Assembly (NCBI GenBank): GCA_022559985.1
Contig: JAFJTR010000010.1
Coordinates: forward strand, 372,001-436,000
Reading direction: 5' to 3'
Source of the DNA: Parastagonospora avenae f. sp. tritici 18332-5
Taxonomy: Eukaryota > Ascomycota > Dothideomycetes > Pleosporales > Phaeosphaeriaceae
Length of the DNA stretch: 64,000 nucleotides
Both the position numbers and the translations under genes were made by a program. Below the pieces are notes generated by a model. The model made no database searches. It saw only the letters and a list, made by a program, of their open reading frames with translations, and was not told where the DNA came from. Below, one piece after another: positions 46,321 through 57,302 of the stretch; the stretch's first letter is position 1, and each line of letters starts with the position of its first letter.

Positions 46321-49106
46321 TTGCAAAAAGATGTGTCAGTCATTATCCGGGGTGACAACACGCACGGATCAACGCTCGTTCAAGGCAATGTCATTGCAGA
46401 GGGCGATGTGCATATCGGTAAGCATGATCCCGATTTCGGAGAGGAACAAAACCTGATCATCGTAAGGCAATATCAACCATTTCAACAAAGAAGAAGACGA
46501 TGAAACCCCAACCTACAAAGGGTGCCTTCAAGCACTGTTTCGCGCCCTCACCGATGACCCGAGCGATTACAGAGACAGTCTCGTTACTCGGAAGGGTCGA
46601 TGGCTGGAGGGCACTTGTGAATGGTTATCGAATACGACACAGTGCAAGGAGTGGCTGAATACGAAAACACCTTCCAACTGGTGGTCCGGGAATGGGAAAG
46701 ACAATGCTCTCGCTCTTCCTCCTCGATCAACACGAAAAGATACTGAAGGAGCAAACTGGAAATAACATGCTCATATAAGTCTTCTGTGGAGCACAAGATG
46801 GAAGGAACACTGCTGTGTCGATTCTCAGAGGTCTCATTCATCAGTTGCTGGCCAACTCCGAGGAAATGTTTGATTACATTCGCGACGCATACAGCAAGCA
46901 CGGACAGAAGTTATTCGATGATGACCGATTCGAGGCGATGTGGAAAGTCTTCGAAAAAATGATCGGCCACGCGCGCATAGACTCGGTGACTTGCATTGTC
47001 GATGGCCTCGATGAGTGCATAGAGGAGTCGCTCGAGCCACTATGGATCAAATTCCGCAGTCTCATGGTCTCAGGAAATCCTACGCCCATCCAGGAATCCG
47101 TCCCATATTTTAAATTGGCTATAACCAGTAGGAACTACCCGGTCTCTTTCGAGTATCGTCTACGCGAGTTCCCTCGCCTGCGCCTGGGGTTTGGCATGAA
47201 ACTCAGTATTGAAGAAGACATTGCCAAGTATGTCGATAGCCGAATGGACGAGCTCCCGTGCTCAATCAAGCGAAATTCGACCCTACAAATACTTCGAGAT
47301 AATGTCAGGCGGCGTCTTGTGGAACAATCCGCCGGAACCTACCTCTGGGTGAGCTTTGGGATGACCTCACTCAGGAAGGAGGCATGCCCTGAGCTTGAGG
47401 CTGCCCTTGAAAATTTTCCTCCAGGCCTTGATGGCATGTACTGACGCATGCTATTGTCCATTACAACTTCAAAGAGAGCAGTGGTTGTATCTCTTCTGCA
47501 CTGGGTTACTACCGCATTTGCCCCTCTGTCCATCCAAGCCATCGGAATTGCACTTCAATTACCCTGCGCAACAGAACAGACACTCGAAGATGCAACCAAA
47601 GACTTTGTCGACTACGCTGGCGGTCTCTTATTTGTCACGTCTAGCCAGTGTTCAAATATCGTTGTCGCCATTCACGCTTCTTTGGTGGACTTTCTGCAAG
47701 AATTCAACGTTTCATCTACAGACCTTCCGGAGTTTCCTTTAGATGCCATTTACTGTCACAAGATTCTTGCAGCGAGGCTCTTGGATTACATGGAGCATGT
47801 CTGCCGAGACGGGACAATCGAGATATCTGTTCACGATGGAAGATATGAGAGATACCCTTTACTGAAGTACGGCCTTGCCTCACGCCTACGACATCTGGAT
47901 ATTGTCTTGGAACACCACACGGAACTATCATATCCTCTACTTGATGAAAATCACATTTGTCATCAGGATTGGCTGAATCTTCAATACGAATTCGCTCGTA
48001 GATTTAAGTCCAGAGGTGCTTTTAGCATTCTACATGTGGCTGCTTTGGGCGGGCATGGTAATCTAATGACATGCTTTCTCAGCCGGAGCCCAAACCATGG
48101 AGACATGAGAGACGAGGATCGGTGCTCCCCACTGTTCTTTGCCATTTCCCAGCAGCATCGAGACGCTGTGTCACGTCTTTTGCAAGGAGGTGCAAACCCG
48201 AATGCGACTATTTCCTATCGCAAAACACTTCTCCATCTTACATGTACAGAGAGAGATGAAGAAATCGTAGCCATGCTTCTGACCGCTGGTGCTGATCCCA
48301 ACGCTTACGTTCAGAATCCACGGCCAGACCGGAGCTCCGAACGATCGACAAGCTTGTTGGAAGATGACCTATATGACCGAGAATATTCGATGGTGCGCAA
48401 CAGAGGATATCCAGATTCAGGGACCGCTTTACATTTTGCAGCAATTGGTTCGCATCCGAGCCATGTACGAATACTACTCAAGCATGGTGTGAAGGTCAAT
48501 ACCAAAGGCCTCTGTGGTCAAACGGCTTTGCACTTTGCCGCGAGCCATAGGGACAGTTTATCTATTGATTTACTTTTGGCTGCCGGAGCCGAAATACTCG
48601 CGAGAGAAAAAGACGGAATGAAAGCGTTTCATGTGGCGGCTGAAGGAAACTCTGAGATACACGTGTTGGCTCAGCTAGTCAATGCCGGACATCCGATCGA
48701 CACACCGACATTGCCCGCTCCATATTCCCTAGGTGGCACCAATACTCTACATATAGCTTGTGCCCATGGTAACGTTAAAGCAGTCAAGTTCCTCTTACAA
48801 CGAGGAGCTAGCACGAATCACCGCGACAATCTGGGGCGCATAGCTCTGCACTGGGTCGCTGATGCAAACCCTTTCCGGGTCTCGTATGAGCCATTCATGG
48901 CTCAAGCTCAACACTTGGTCAAGTACATGGACAGAGACATGATACTGGCTGTGGATTCGAAGGGACATACTGCTCATGACCTGTCAGTTGCTAGTTGGAA
49001 TCGTGTCGAGCGTATTTTGAAGTCGTCCCCGCCTACCAAATCGGCAGTAGAAGTAGACTGCGAGCACTGGAAGCAAGGTCTCACGCCAGTTCACGAAGTT
49101 ATCTAG
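46321..49106 (+). pseudogene. NACHT-ankyrin NLR, broken by a frameshift and two stop codons
   Basis: A first block (46321-46417) carries a Gly/Asn-rich motif (DVSVIIRGDNTHGSTLVQGN, then VIAEGDVHIG) and joins through a 49-bp intron to 46467 (GNINHFNKEEDDE). The NACHT NTPase follows: GTCEWL, KEWLNTKTPSN, a P-loop GGPGMGKT that lies in another frame (frameshift near 46,680-46,695), a TAA at 46776-46778, ILRGLIHQLL, Walker B TCIVDGLDEC and LAITSRNYP. A TGA at 47442-47444 interrupts the conserved PPGLDGMY/RMLLS junction. The winged-helix-like part (WVTTAFAPLS) and about seven ankyrin repeats (TALHFAAIGSHPSHVRILL, TALHFAASHRDSLSIDLLL, NTLHIACAHGNVKAVKFLL) follow to the stop at 49106. The rest of the frame is long and well preserved, so inactivation looks recent. 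Functional homologues sense self/non-self cues and trigger cell death through a partner effector. Confidence 0.85.
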
Positions 49107-49615
49107 ACTCATATGGACGAGACATCCGAGATATGACTGCAAGCTCTCGCATCGAGAAAGGATAGGCATGAGGGGAAAACGTATAATTACGGCACACACG
49201 GTCATTAGTGACTACGTCGGCGTTGTGCACTACAAGGCTTTGGGAGCCGGTCATCATCACGTAAAACTATTATGGCGGTTATGGGGAGTCGTATCGCGAG
49301 AGAACAACTGATCACAGTCTTTCCAGGCGATGAAAAGAGCTAGAGACACTATTTCGATGTTTCGCATCAATCTCATTCACATCACTCGAGTCAGAGAAAT
49401 TACTGCATGTGATCAAGTACGATGATTCTATTCCGCCCAAGAAGACATCATACCCCAGTGACTGATTCCACTCCAAAACCACACAACAAGTGATCCACCA
49501 CACTACCTCCAACCAGTCTCAATTGGAGTGTTGGACCCAACATCGACTAGCTAAAGGCTCTACCAACCAAACCCTCCCCCCTCCCTTCTTTCCCCAACTT
49601 CAGTAAGCTCAAAAC
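49107..49615. other. Intergenic, no gene recognised
   Basis: 3' flanks of the NLR and the small secreted gene. Only short frames. Confidence 0.5.
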
Positions 49616-50061
49616 CTAAGCACAAGTCCCCACCGCCCTCGCACTATGAATCAACAGCCCCGGCCCAAAAGTCCCACACCTCCCCGTAGCATCATAATTA
49701 ATAAAATTCACACTCGTGCACTCATAGTCCGAGTACACCAGCACTAAATCACCCATCGTTAGCCCCCCATACCCCACTCCAGTCAATCAGAAATTCACTT
49801 ACATGTACACCCCCTCGGCAACGTCTTCAATATCGTATCATCAATGAGCCCGGAATCAGTGTTTCCGCTGAGAATCGGCGCGATGCCGAAGCACGAGCCG
49901 TCGGCGGGCACGAAGGCGGTCGTGATGGGGCGGCCTTGGTTGCAGCCGGTGCCGGTGTAGATGTTGAGGGGGATGGAGTCTACGCGCTTGGAGAGGGAGG
50001 CGGCGTTGATGGAGGTGGCCGTGGCGGCGAGGAGGAGGGGGGTGAGGGTGGAGAAGTGCAT
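49616..50061 (-). CDS. Small secreted six-cysteine protein (effector-like)
   Basis: Two exons on the minus strand (50061-49803 and 49743-49616; 59-bp intron with GCTAAC branch point and TTTAG acceptor) give 128 residues. MHFSTLTPLLLAATATSINA is a signal peptide, followed by a SLSKR site that could be a Kex2-type processing point. The mature part has six Cys (GTGCNQG, GSCFG, RGCT, YECTS, GRCGT, GTCA), enough for three disulfides. The pattern is that of widespread small secreted fungal proteins; I know no function. Without the second exon the reading frame would end early, so the two-exon model is preferred. Confidence 0.8.
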
Positions 50062-52307
50062 GTTTATGGTTGAGATGGGTGGGAAAAGGAAGATTGAAGA
50101 TTGTTGTCTTGTTTGGAATATAGGGCAGGAGATGCTGGTGCGGATAAGGTTTAAGATGGGGGAAGGGAGTGGGCTTTATACTTCGAGGACGGGTGAAGGT
50201 GAGCTAGACTGGTGATGCTTTTGCAGTAGTCTGATGATGGCTATTGGGAAATTCAAGGGCGTGATGTTGCTGACACGAAGGACGCGCACTCACGGACGTC
50301 TGAGTGGTGATACTAGAATGGGATATCTTCCACCGAGATACTCAACGTAAGCGATACGAATATCTGACGCCTAGTCGAGTTGGTGGTGATCCTAAGCGCG
50401 AACATGAAGGAGTTTAGCCATTTCTGTGCCGTAATTCGAGGCTGGGCGCTGTTGCTGAGTGCATTGCTGGTAACCAGTGGCTTGATCACTGCTGCTTAAC
50501 CAGCTCAGATGCCGTTCTCGGTACCAGTCCACACTCGAAAGAAATGCGCTCCGAGACGCTCGTTCTCCGCGGGAGATGTTTATTGCGTGTCTTGTCCTCG
50601 GCCTTGACGATATAGCTGACTATTTGGTGTAGAAGATACATTTTGCCAACCTCTTGCACACGCTAGGAGGATCGTAAAAGTTGGTGGTACATGAGTATCC
50701 ATGTGATAACTTATTGACATATAGGCATACTCTAGCGTATGGGCAGCCCTGATGCTACTTTCGTATCCCATAAGCATGTGTGTGCAAGGGCGGAGGCCTA
50801 AAATATCATCTACCCGGCGTCGATCGTAGGGGACGTGGAATTCCTTGGAACTTCCATTTTACATGCAAGGCACAGACGTGTCGGTAATATGCAGGTGCTA
50901 GTTGGATAAAAATCCAGGGTCGCGCATTGGTCCTGCATCGAAAGTTCGGAAGAAGCCCCAGTTGCATCCTCGGATTTTCTACTCTACCAAGTTGCGACTT
51001 CTATTCCCTACAAGACATCAGCAGTCGAGACAAATTACGTGATTCGTTAGTAATGCTGATGTGATGGCGGGCAAGGGAAAAGTGGCGTCCATTACTGAGC
51101 GCATTCTTAGCCTCCCCATTTCTTTCTACAGCAACCACAAAGCCAGCTAACGGTCAGGCGTAGATGGAGAAGGCACACTAGTCTTGGTGACATTCGATAT
51201 ACAGGGTTCTCTCGCATCTTGCATCATATCGGAAAACCCTTGTGGCGTGTGTATCTGAAGGATGGCAGAGCAGGGTTGTCGGTGTTCGCCTCCCGGTCCA
51301 AACGTAGTTCGCCAACCTTCCAGATGCTGCGGGCTCGACGTCCCGTGCCGCTGACATGGCCGCCCATGCAGCTTTGGAACCAGCGGAAGCGGCAAGCTTC
51401 CATAGGTGCATACAGCTGTGGTGTTGGTGGGAGTAAGCTGAGCTTGGCGGTCTTTTCCGGTGAAACACTGTTGACCAGGCATCAGCAGCAACATCGTCCG
51501 AATACGTTTTGCGTTGTTTTTTATGAGGTAGACTGCGTGGTGTCACCATCCTCTAGAGGTGTACTTAGAACAAAACAGAGCATCCCCTTCTAGTGTCGTC
51601 TGAAGTTTGGGTAGAGCAACATGCAGGTTCTGGAGTCGTGAAAACCCTAGCGCCATGCAGCCATGCCGACCCTAGTATTCAGTGTTGTGCACGCGGCTCA
51701 ATGGCAGGCCGATTACCTCCCTCAACATACCATTTTCCAGGCTAAATAGATCGCACGGTGATTGGTTGGATAGACCCGGCATGCCGACCCGAAGCCCGAT
51801 CTCGTAGTTATGCAGTCGGTCATGATGTTGAGATGTTGTGAGACGTCGGAATGAGTCTGCACAATCCGTATACGGAGCAGGTCGCCCACTGCTAGGCTGT
51901 GTTGTACACGATTTGAAGGATCCTGGCCGATGTCCTCCGTGATGGTGGGCTGACTGGAGATGATCAGGTGCGAGTACGAGTTAGCGTGCATGAATGTGCG
52001 TAAGCAGTGGAAAAGAAGAAGGTAGTTCGCGTAGCTTGTGATCTTAAGGAAGGAAAGCACGACCACGTGCTAACGCTCGGACCGTAAACATTCATCGAAC
52101 AGGTCGGAAGGGCCCCATGATATCATTTGTCAAGCTCGGTGCTCAGTACTAAAGACTGAAATAGAAAGTTAGGCGAAAATAAGGGTATCATGAAGAAAAG
52201 CTTAAGGCGTCGCACGGGAGCCGCAGCCATCGTGAAAGACGCGCGGGATGGAGAGGAGCCAGTCCTCGCCAAGCCGATAATGAATAGAATTGGGATGACC
52301 CAGGGGG
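50062..52307. other. 2.2-kb gene-free stretch
   Basis: No gene recognised. Overlapping 115-124-codon frames on opposite strands at 51,147-51,593 have no domain content. The right end is the 3' flank of POT1. Confidence 0.45.
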
Positions 52308-54194
52308 CTAGATCTCGTCCATGATCTTTGTCTGCGCAAGTTTGTGCATGCGCTGATACCCGGACGGGTTCTTCTCCGTGACTCGCACTTCCAGGCCATA
52401 CTCCTCGATACAGGCATCGAACGACTTGTTTTGGAGCCTGTTGTCGCCAGGAGGCAATGGCATGTCACTTCCTCGAAGTCTCAGCTCCGTCTTCAGTTCG
52501 AGTAGATTACCCCAAAGGATGAAAAGCTTCTCTTCGAGCTTGTTGCGTAGCTGTTTGTTACTCTTGAGGCTGGAGAAATGTTAGCTGATCAACTGCAACC
52601 ATTGTGGGAAATATACGCACTCTTGGGCGTTCATACTTAGCAGGTACTGCGCAGAATCATTCCCCACGACAACGCGCAGCTTTTCCGAGACCGTGTTCAG
52701 GGGGATCTTGGCGTCCTCGAGAAGCAAGACGAAACCCCATTCCCATTTGCTCCTGCTACTGGGGTCTTGGTTTCTAGCTCGCTTGTCCCAGGCAGGATTA
52801 CTTGTGCAATGTGCGAACATCTCAAGCTCTGGCGGGAAGAAATCCACAACTCGCACACGACTTCGATGTCTGCTGTTGAGGAAAGGGAATTCGAAGTCAT
52901 TGTATTTTGGCGTCTGCGAATGGAGATGAGGGTTGTGGATAATTTCGGATATTGTTGACAGCTGCGCTTCTGGAAAGGCAGCTCGGACTGTATCAGTCAG
53001 TGTGGGTTCGAAAGAATGACCTAGGTACTTACTATTCACATTGACGCCGCTGCGTTGTGCCTCCCGTTTTTCGGCCTTTTCTGCTATCTCCTTTTGCTCT
53101 TGCTCCTTTTGTTGACGATGCTTGGCTCTCTTCGCCGCCTTCTTATTGACAGGTGCTTTGCCCGAAGGGTTCGTTGGCTCGCTCTGCAGCTTTTCGAAAG
53201 CCGACTTTTTTGTGCGGGACTTCTCATATGCTTCCCGGCGCTGCTTAATCTCTGCGATGTCTGATGGGCTGATAAGCTTGCGTATGTCAACCTGTTCTGG
53301 GCGTAACCTGTCCTCATGCAGCACACCCTCCAGTTTGTTGGCCGGTGACATTTTCGTCCGCATGTTTTTGAGGAAAACATAGTCGCCAACTGCCAACTGC
53401 TCACGCGCAAAGGCCGCATTATTACCGTACAATGTGACGTTAAGAGTGTATTGTCCGTACGGCCCTTTCCAATCCTCCCTCTGGAAACGGTAGTCTTCGT
53501 CATCAGGATCTACGTATAGATAGAGATCCTTATTCTCAGTATAGTCTGTCACTTTCAATTCCACAGTCCCAAGGTTGGTGTAGTAGATATTGACCACCTG
53601 CGCCCGCACATCCTTGAACTTATCGTACTCGAGATCTTTTACGAGTGACAACCTATCTTCGGCAGTGGGTCTGAGAGTGTTCTTCGCCGCGAATTGCTTC
53701 ACTTGCTGTGCAGATCCCGAGGCCTGTTGCTTCAGCTGTATGATAGCCATCTGCTCGTCGCGGGATGGGCTTTTTGCGCCAAAGGTCCCGGAATCTGAAT
53801 ATGGTAGACTCAGTGTGCCGGCCTGGTATGGCTGGCTGAGCTCTGGTCGGGGAATGGTGGCAGAGGGAAAGATGAAATACGAGGAGGCGTATCTGTTCGA
53901 CACTGCGTCGACATGGCCATTCCAATAGTTCAATTTGAAGCCACGTACAAGCGCAACGTCGCCGGTGCCTGCAATTTTTGGTAGTTTTTCGGCTGTTGGA
54001 CTGAAGATGCGGATGGTGATGCTGGACTGGCCTCCCACGACGTCTGAGCCGAAATCATCTTGTATGGTAAATTCCTGGACCCAGTCGGTGCCTCTTGATT
54101 TTTTTGCTTCTTTTACGCTGACTATGGCTCCCAGCAAGCTGACAACGGTGCCAGGTTCTGTCGCGGCGCTGATGGGTGTGATGCCGTTGGGCAT
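52308..54194 (-). CDS. POT1: Protection of telomeres protein 1 (telomeric ssDNA-binding, shelterin)
   Basis: Three exons on the minus strand (54194-53033, 52987-52621, 52569-52308) give 596 residues. A 45-bp intron at 52988-53032 is divisible by three and hides inside a continuous frame; its donor GTAAGT and CTGAC branch point are good. OB-fold 1 is at about residues 15-150 (VVSLLGAIVSVKEAKKSRGTDW, EFTIQDDF). OB-fold 2 is at about 190-330 with VTDYTENKDLYLYV, WKGPYGQYTLNVTLYGNN and GDYVFLKNMRTKM, which closely parallel S. pombe Pot1. A Lys/Glu/Gln-rich coiled linker (about 335-390) precedes a C-terminal domain (NDFEFPFLNSRHRSRVRVVDFFP). It caps telomere ends in the nucleus. The last exon (LKSNKQLRNKLEEKLFILWG...MDEI) was found by splice phase. 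It is divergent from importin alpha. Confidence 0.93.
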
Positions 54195-54560
54195 CGTGCC
54201 GGCCCGAAGCGGCTAGCGTAGTTTGGAGCTATGAAATGACGCAGCGCGTGAAAGCAGGCTGGCTGACTAGTTGTGAAATTCCTGTAAAGCTGAGATTGGT
54301 CCTCTGCTGTGTGATGGCGATTGATTGTTCGAAGAGTATAACAAAAGACAGGCTGCTTACCGACGTCGTTGCGTGGTTGCGTGGTTGCTCAGGTCGACGC
54401 GTGCGGCAGCGAGCTAAGAGAAACTAGCGCCAGACGCCTTGCCGCTTCCCTCCCTGCACCCCACGACCCAGAAAGATAAATCCCCTCCGTGCAAACAAAC
54501 ACCGCTGCACCTCCTCACCAGACTCTCCCCACCCGCCTGTCAACCAGAGTCGCCGCCAGA
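54195..54560. promoter_or_regulatory. Bidirectional promoter region, POT1 / importin alpha
   Basis: 366 bp separate the two start codons. The right half is C-rich (about 54,425-54,540), a likely importin-alpha leader. Confidence 0.6.
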
Positions 54561-56351
54561 ATGGCTGACAAGTACATCCCCGAGCACCGCCGCACCGCCT
54601 TCAAGGCCAAGAGCGCCTTTAAGCCGGACGAACTCCGTCGCCGCCGCGAGGAGCAGCAAGTCGAGATTCGCCGGGCAAAGCGAGAGGAAAACCTCGCAAA
54701 GCGCCGTGGCATCTCTGGCAGAGACCAGCCGGGCGCCTCGCTCGGAGCCGCGCCCGACAGCGACGATGAGGGCGGCAACATCGAGAGCCAGGTTCGCATA
54801 CCCCACCATCTCGTACCCCGTGCATGGCATTTCTTTGAGCGCCCCAGGCTGACACGGCGTGCTAGTTGAACGAAGAGCTCCCCCAGATGGTCAAGGGCGT
54901 CTTTTCCGAGCAGATTGATGAGCAGATCCAGGCGACTACAAAATTCCGCAAGCTCTTGTCTAAGGAGCGCAACCCGCCCATCGAGCGCGTTATCGAGACG
55001 GGCGTAGTGAGCCGGTTTGTCGAGTTCCTCCGCTCCCCGCACACGCTCGTGCAGTTTGAGGCCGCATGGGCGCTCACCAACATTGCCTCGGGCTCCGCAC
55101 AACAGACACAGGTCGTCATCGAGGCCGGCGCCGTCCCCATTTTCGTCGAGTTGCTCAGCAGCCACGAGCCAGACGTCCGGGAGCAGGCCGTGTGGGCCCT
55201 GGGTAACATTGCCGGTGACAGCCCCGCATGTCGAGACTTCGTGCTCCAAGCTGGCGCCTTGCGCCCGCTGCTGGCTCTCTTGGGCGACAGCCGCAAGCTG
55301 AGCATGCTCCGAAATGCCACTTGGACCCTGAGCAACTTCTGCCGTGGCAAGACCCCGCAGCCAGACTGGCAAACTGTACGTACTTCGACACCTGTGACAA
55401 CTTGACAGCTGCTAACTCCCCCAGATCCAACCCGCCCTCCCCGTCCTTGCTAAGCTCGTATACTCCCTCGACGACGAGGTGCTTATCGACGCTTGCTGGG
55501 CCATCTCCTACCTCTCGGATGGCTCCAACGACAAGATCCAGGCCGTTATCGAGGCCGGCATTCCCCGTCGTCTCGTGGAGCTGCTGATGCACGCCTCCAC
55601 TTCCGTCCAGACTCCCGCCCTTCGATCCGTCGGCAACATTGTGACTGGTGACGACGTCCAGACCCAGGTTATCATCAACTGCGGATCGCTCCCGGCTCTG
55701 CTTTCGCTGCTGAGCTCCACTAAGGATGGTATCCGCAAGGAGGCGTGCTGGACCATCTCCAACGTGACCGCTGGCAACTCCACACAGATCCAGGCCGTCA
55801 TCGACGCTAACATTATCCCGCCTCTAATCCACCTTCTCCAGAACGGCGACTTCAAGACCAGGAAAGAGGCCTGCTGGGCCATTTCAAACGCCACATCAGG
55901 CGGTCTCCAGAAGCCCGCCCAGATCCGCTACCTTGTACAGAGCGGCTGCATCAAGCCGCTTTGCGACCTGCTGGTTTGCCCCGACAACAAGATTATCCAG
56001 GTTGCTCTTGACGGTCTTGAGAACATTCTCAAGGTTGGTGACATGGACAAGGAGGCTGGTCAGGACGGATCTGGCGGCGAGCCCATCAACCGCTACGCCC
56101 TGTTCATCGAGGAGGTTGGCGGCATGGAGAAGATCCACGAGTGCCAGAACAACGCCAACGAGGAGATTTACATGAAGGCATACAACATCATCGAGAAGTA
56201 CTTCTCCGACGAGGAGGGTGACGCCGAGAACATGGGCGAGACCGGGCCCCAGGTCAACCAGGAAGGTCACTTCGGCTTCGGCGCGGGCAACACTCAGCAA
56301 CAGCAACAGAACTTCAACTTTGCTAACGGTGGTGACTCGATGGATATGTAA
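54561..56351 (+). CDS. SRP1: Importin subunit alpha (karyopherin alpha)
   Basis: Three exons (54561-54791, 54866-55375, 55425-56351) give 555 residues. The N-terminal importin-beta-binding domain (YIPEHRRTAFKAKSAFKPDELRRRREEQQVEIRR..., about 1-75) is intact. Ten armadillo repeats follow, with the NLS-binding Trp/Asn ladder visible as repeated W-A/T-x-(S/T)N motifs (AAWALTNIASG, AVWALGNIAGD, ATWTLSNFCRG, ACWAISYLSDG, ACWTISNVTAG, ACWAISNATSG). A Gln/Asn-rich acidic tail ends the protein. It binds classical NLS cargo and importin beta for nuclear import. The first intron begins GTTCGC, a non-consensus donor. Codons are strongly C/G-ending, fitting high expression. Confidence 0.96.
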
Positions 56352-57302
56352 AAATCTTGCGCCAAAAAAAGTCCTCTCCCGCCGATTCCACGTTGCGATA
56401 CTGCAACGCCCCTCCCCGCGACACAGACGCATCCACCAAGCCTCCTGATCTGAGGAGGCTGTGTTCACTGCTTGACTCAGCATCGATTTCTGGACATACT
56501 TCCCCTATCCTGCGCAGCAAGACCCAAGCTTTCCTTCGCAATACCCCCATCAATTCCTCTTGGCTACTTTGTTTCGGCCGCCCCATTTCCACGACTCTAC
56601 GCAGCATGAAAGATACACCGTCTTGTAATCCCCCAATGTTATTACCCGCATCATATCCCTGGCGTTGAGTGGTTGGCCTGCTGCTTTGTGTTCTCTTTGA
56701 ACAGCGGAAGTGTAGGATGGGTCAGGTTGGGCAGGCAGTCTGCTCTGGGCGGATTAGGAGCTCAAACAGCTGGGTGCACGAGCGTCAAAAACGCACCCAA
56801 GAAACCATCTGTATCAGCCATGCCATATAGCTGAATGTATAGCCGTGCAATCGGCACATTAGAACATATGCTTGCTTATCCAATTGCTGTGACAGTGATC
56901 TTGCTTCGTCAGACCAGACATGGCGCTAGACATGCGCGAACGTCATCCCCGCCCAGGCGAACCACCCCGCCCGACCCTGGAGCATGGCGTGGGGGTATCT
57001 AGTGCTTTTGTCTCCAATCTGACTACGACCTGTGCATGCAGATCGAATAGCACCTTGTAGCCCGAAGTTGGATGTATTTGCTTGTTCATCTTCGAAGACA
57101 TATCTGCTTTTCGTTGACACTCGTCATCATGTCTTGGACCGATGGCGCAATCCTCGCAAACACACCGCCGCCCTGACTGCAGCCAACGCACTGCTATCGC
57201 TGCCATCTTCCATAGCACTGCCTATCTGAACCTCGACTCTGATTCCAGTGCGCATATCTCTTAGTACGAGCGAAGCCGCCGCAGAGCTCGCACATCACCA
57301 GA
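56352..57302. other. Intergenic, 3' UTR of importin alpha and promoter of DUG3
   Basis: A frame of 103 codons (56357-56668) follows the importin-alpha stop directly and is most likely 3' UTR. No other gene seen. Confidence 0.5.

Noticed and set aside
54515..55372. 285-codon minus-strand open frame
   Set aside because: It lies entirely antisense to importin alpha; strong codon bias of the real gene removes stops from the opposite strand.
55896..56483. 195-codon minus-strand open frame
   Set aside because: Antisense to the importin alpha C-terminus; Val/Leu-rich translation typical of shadow frames.
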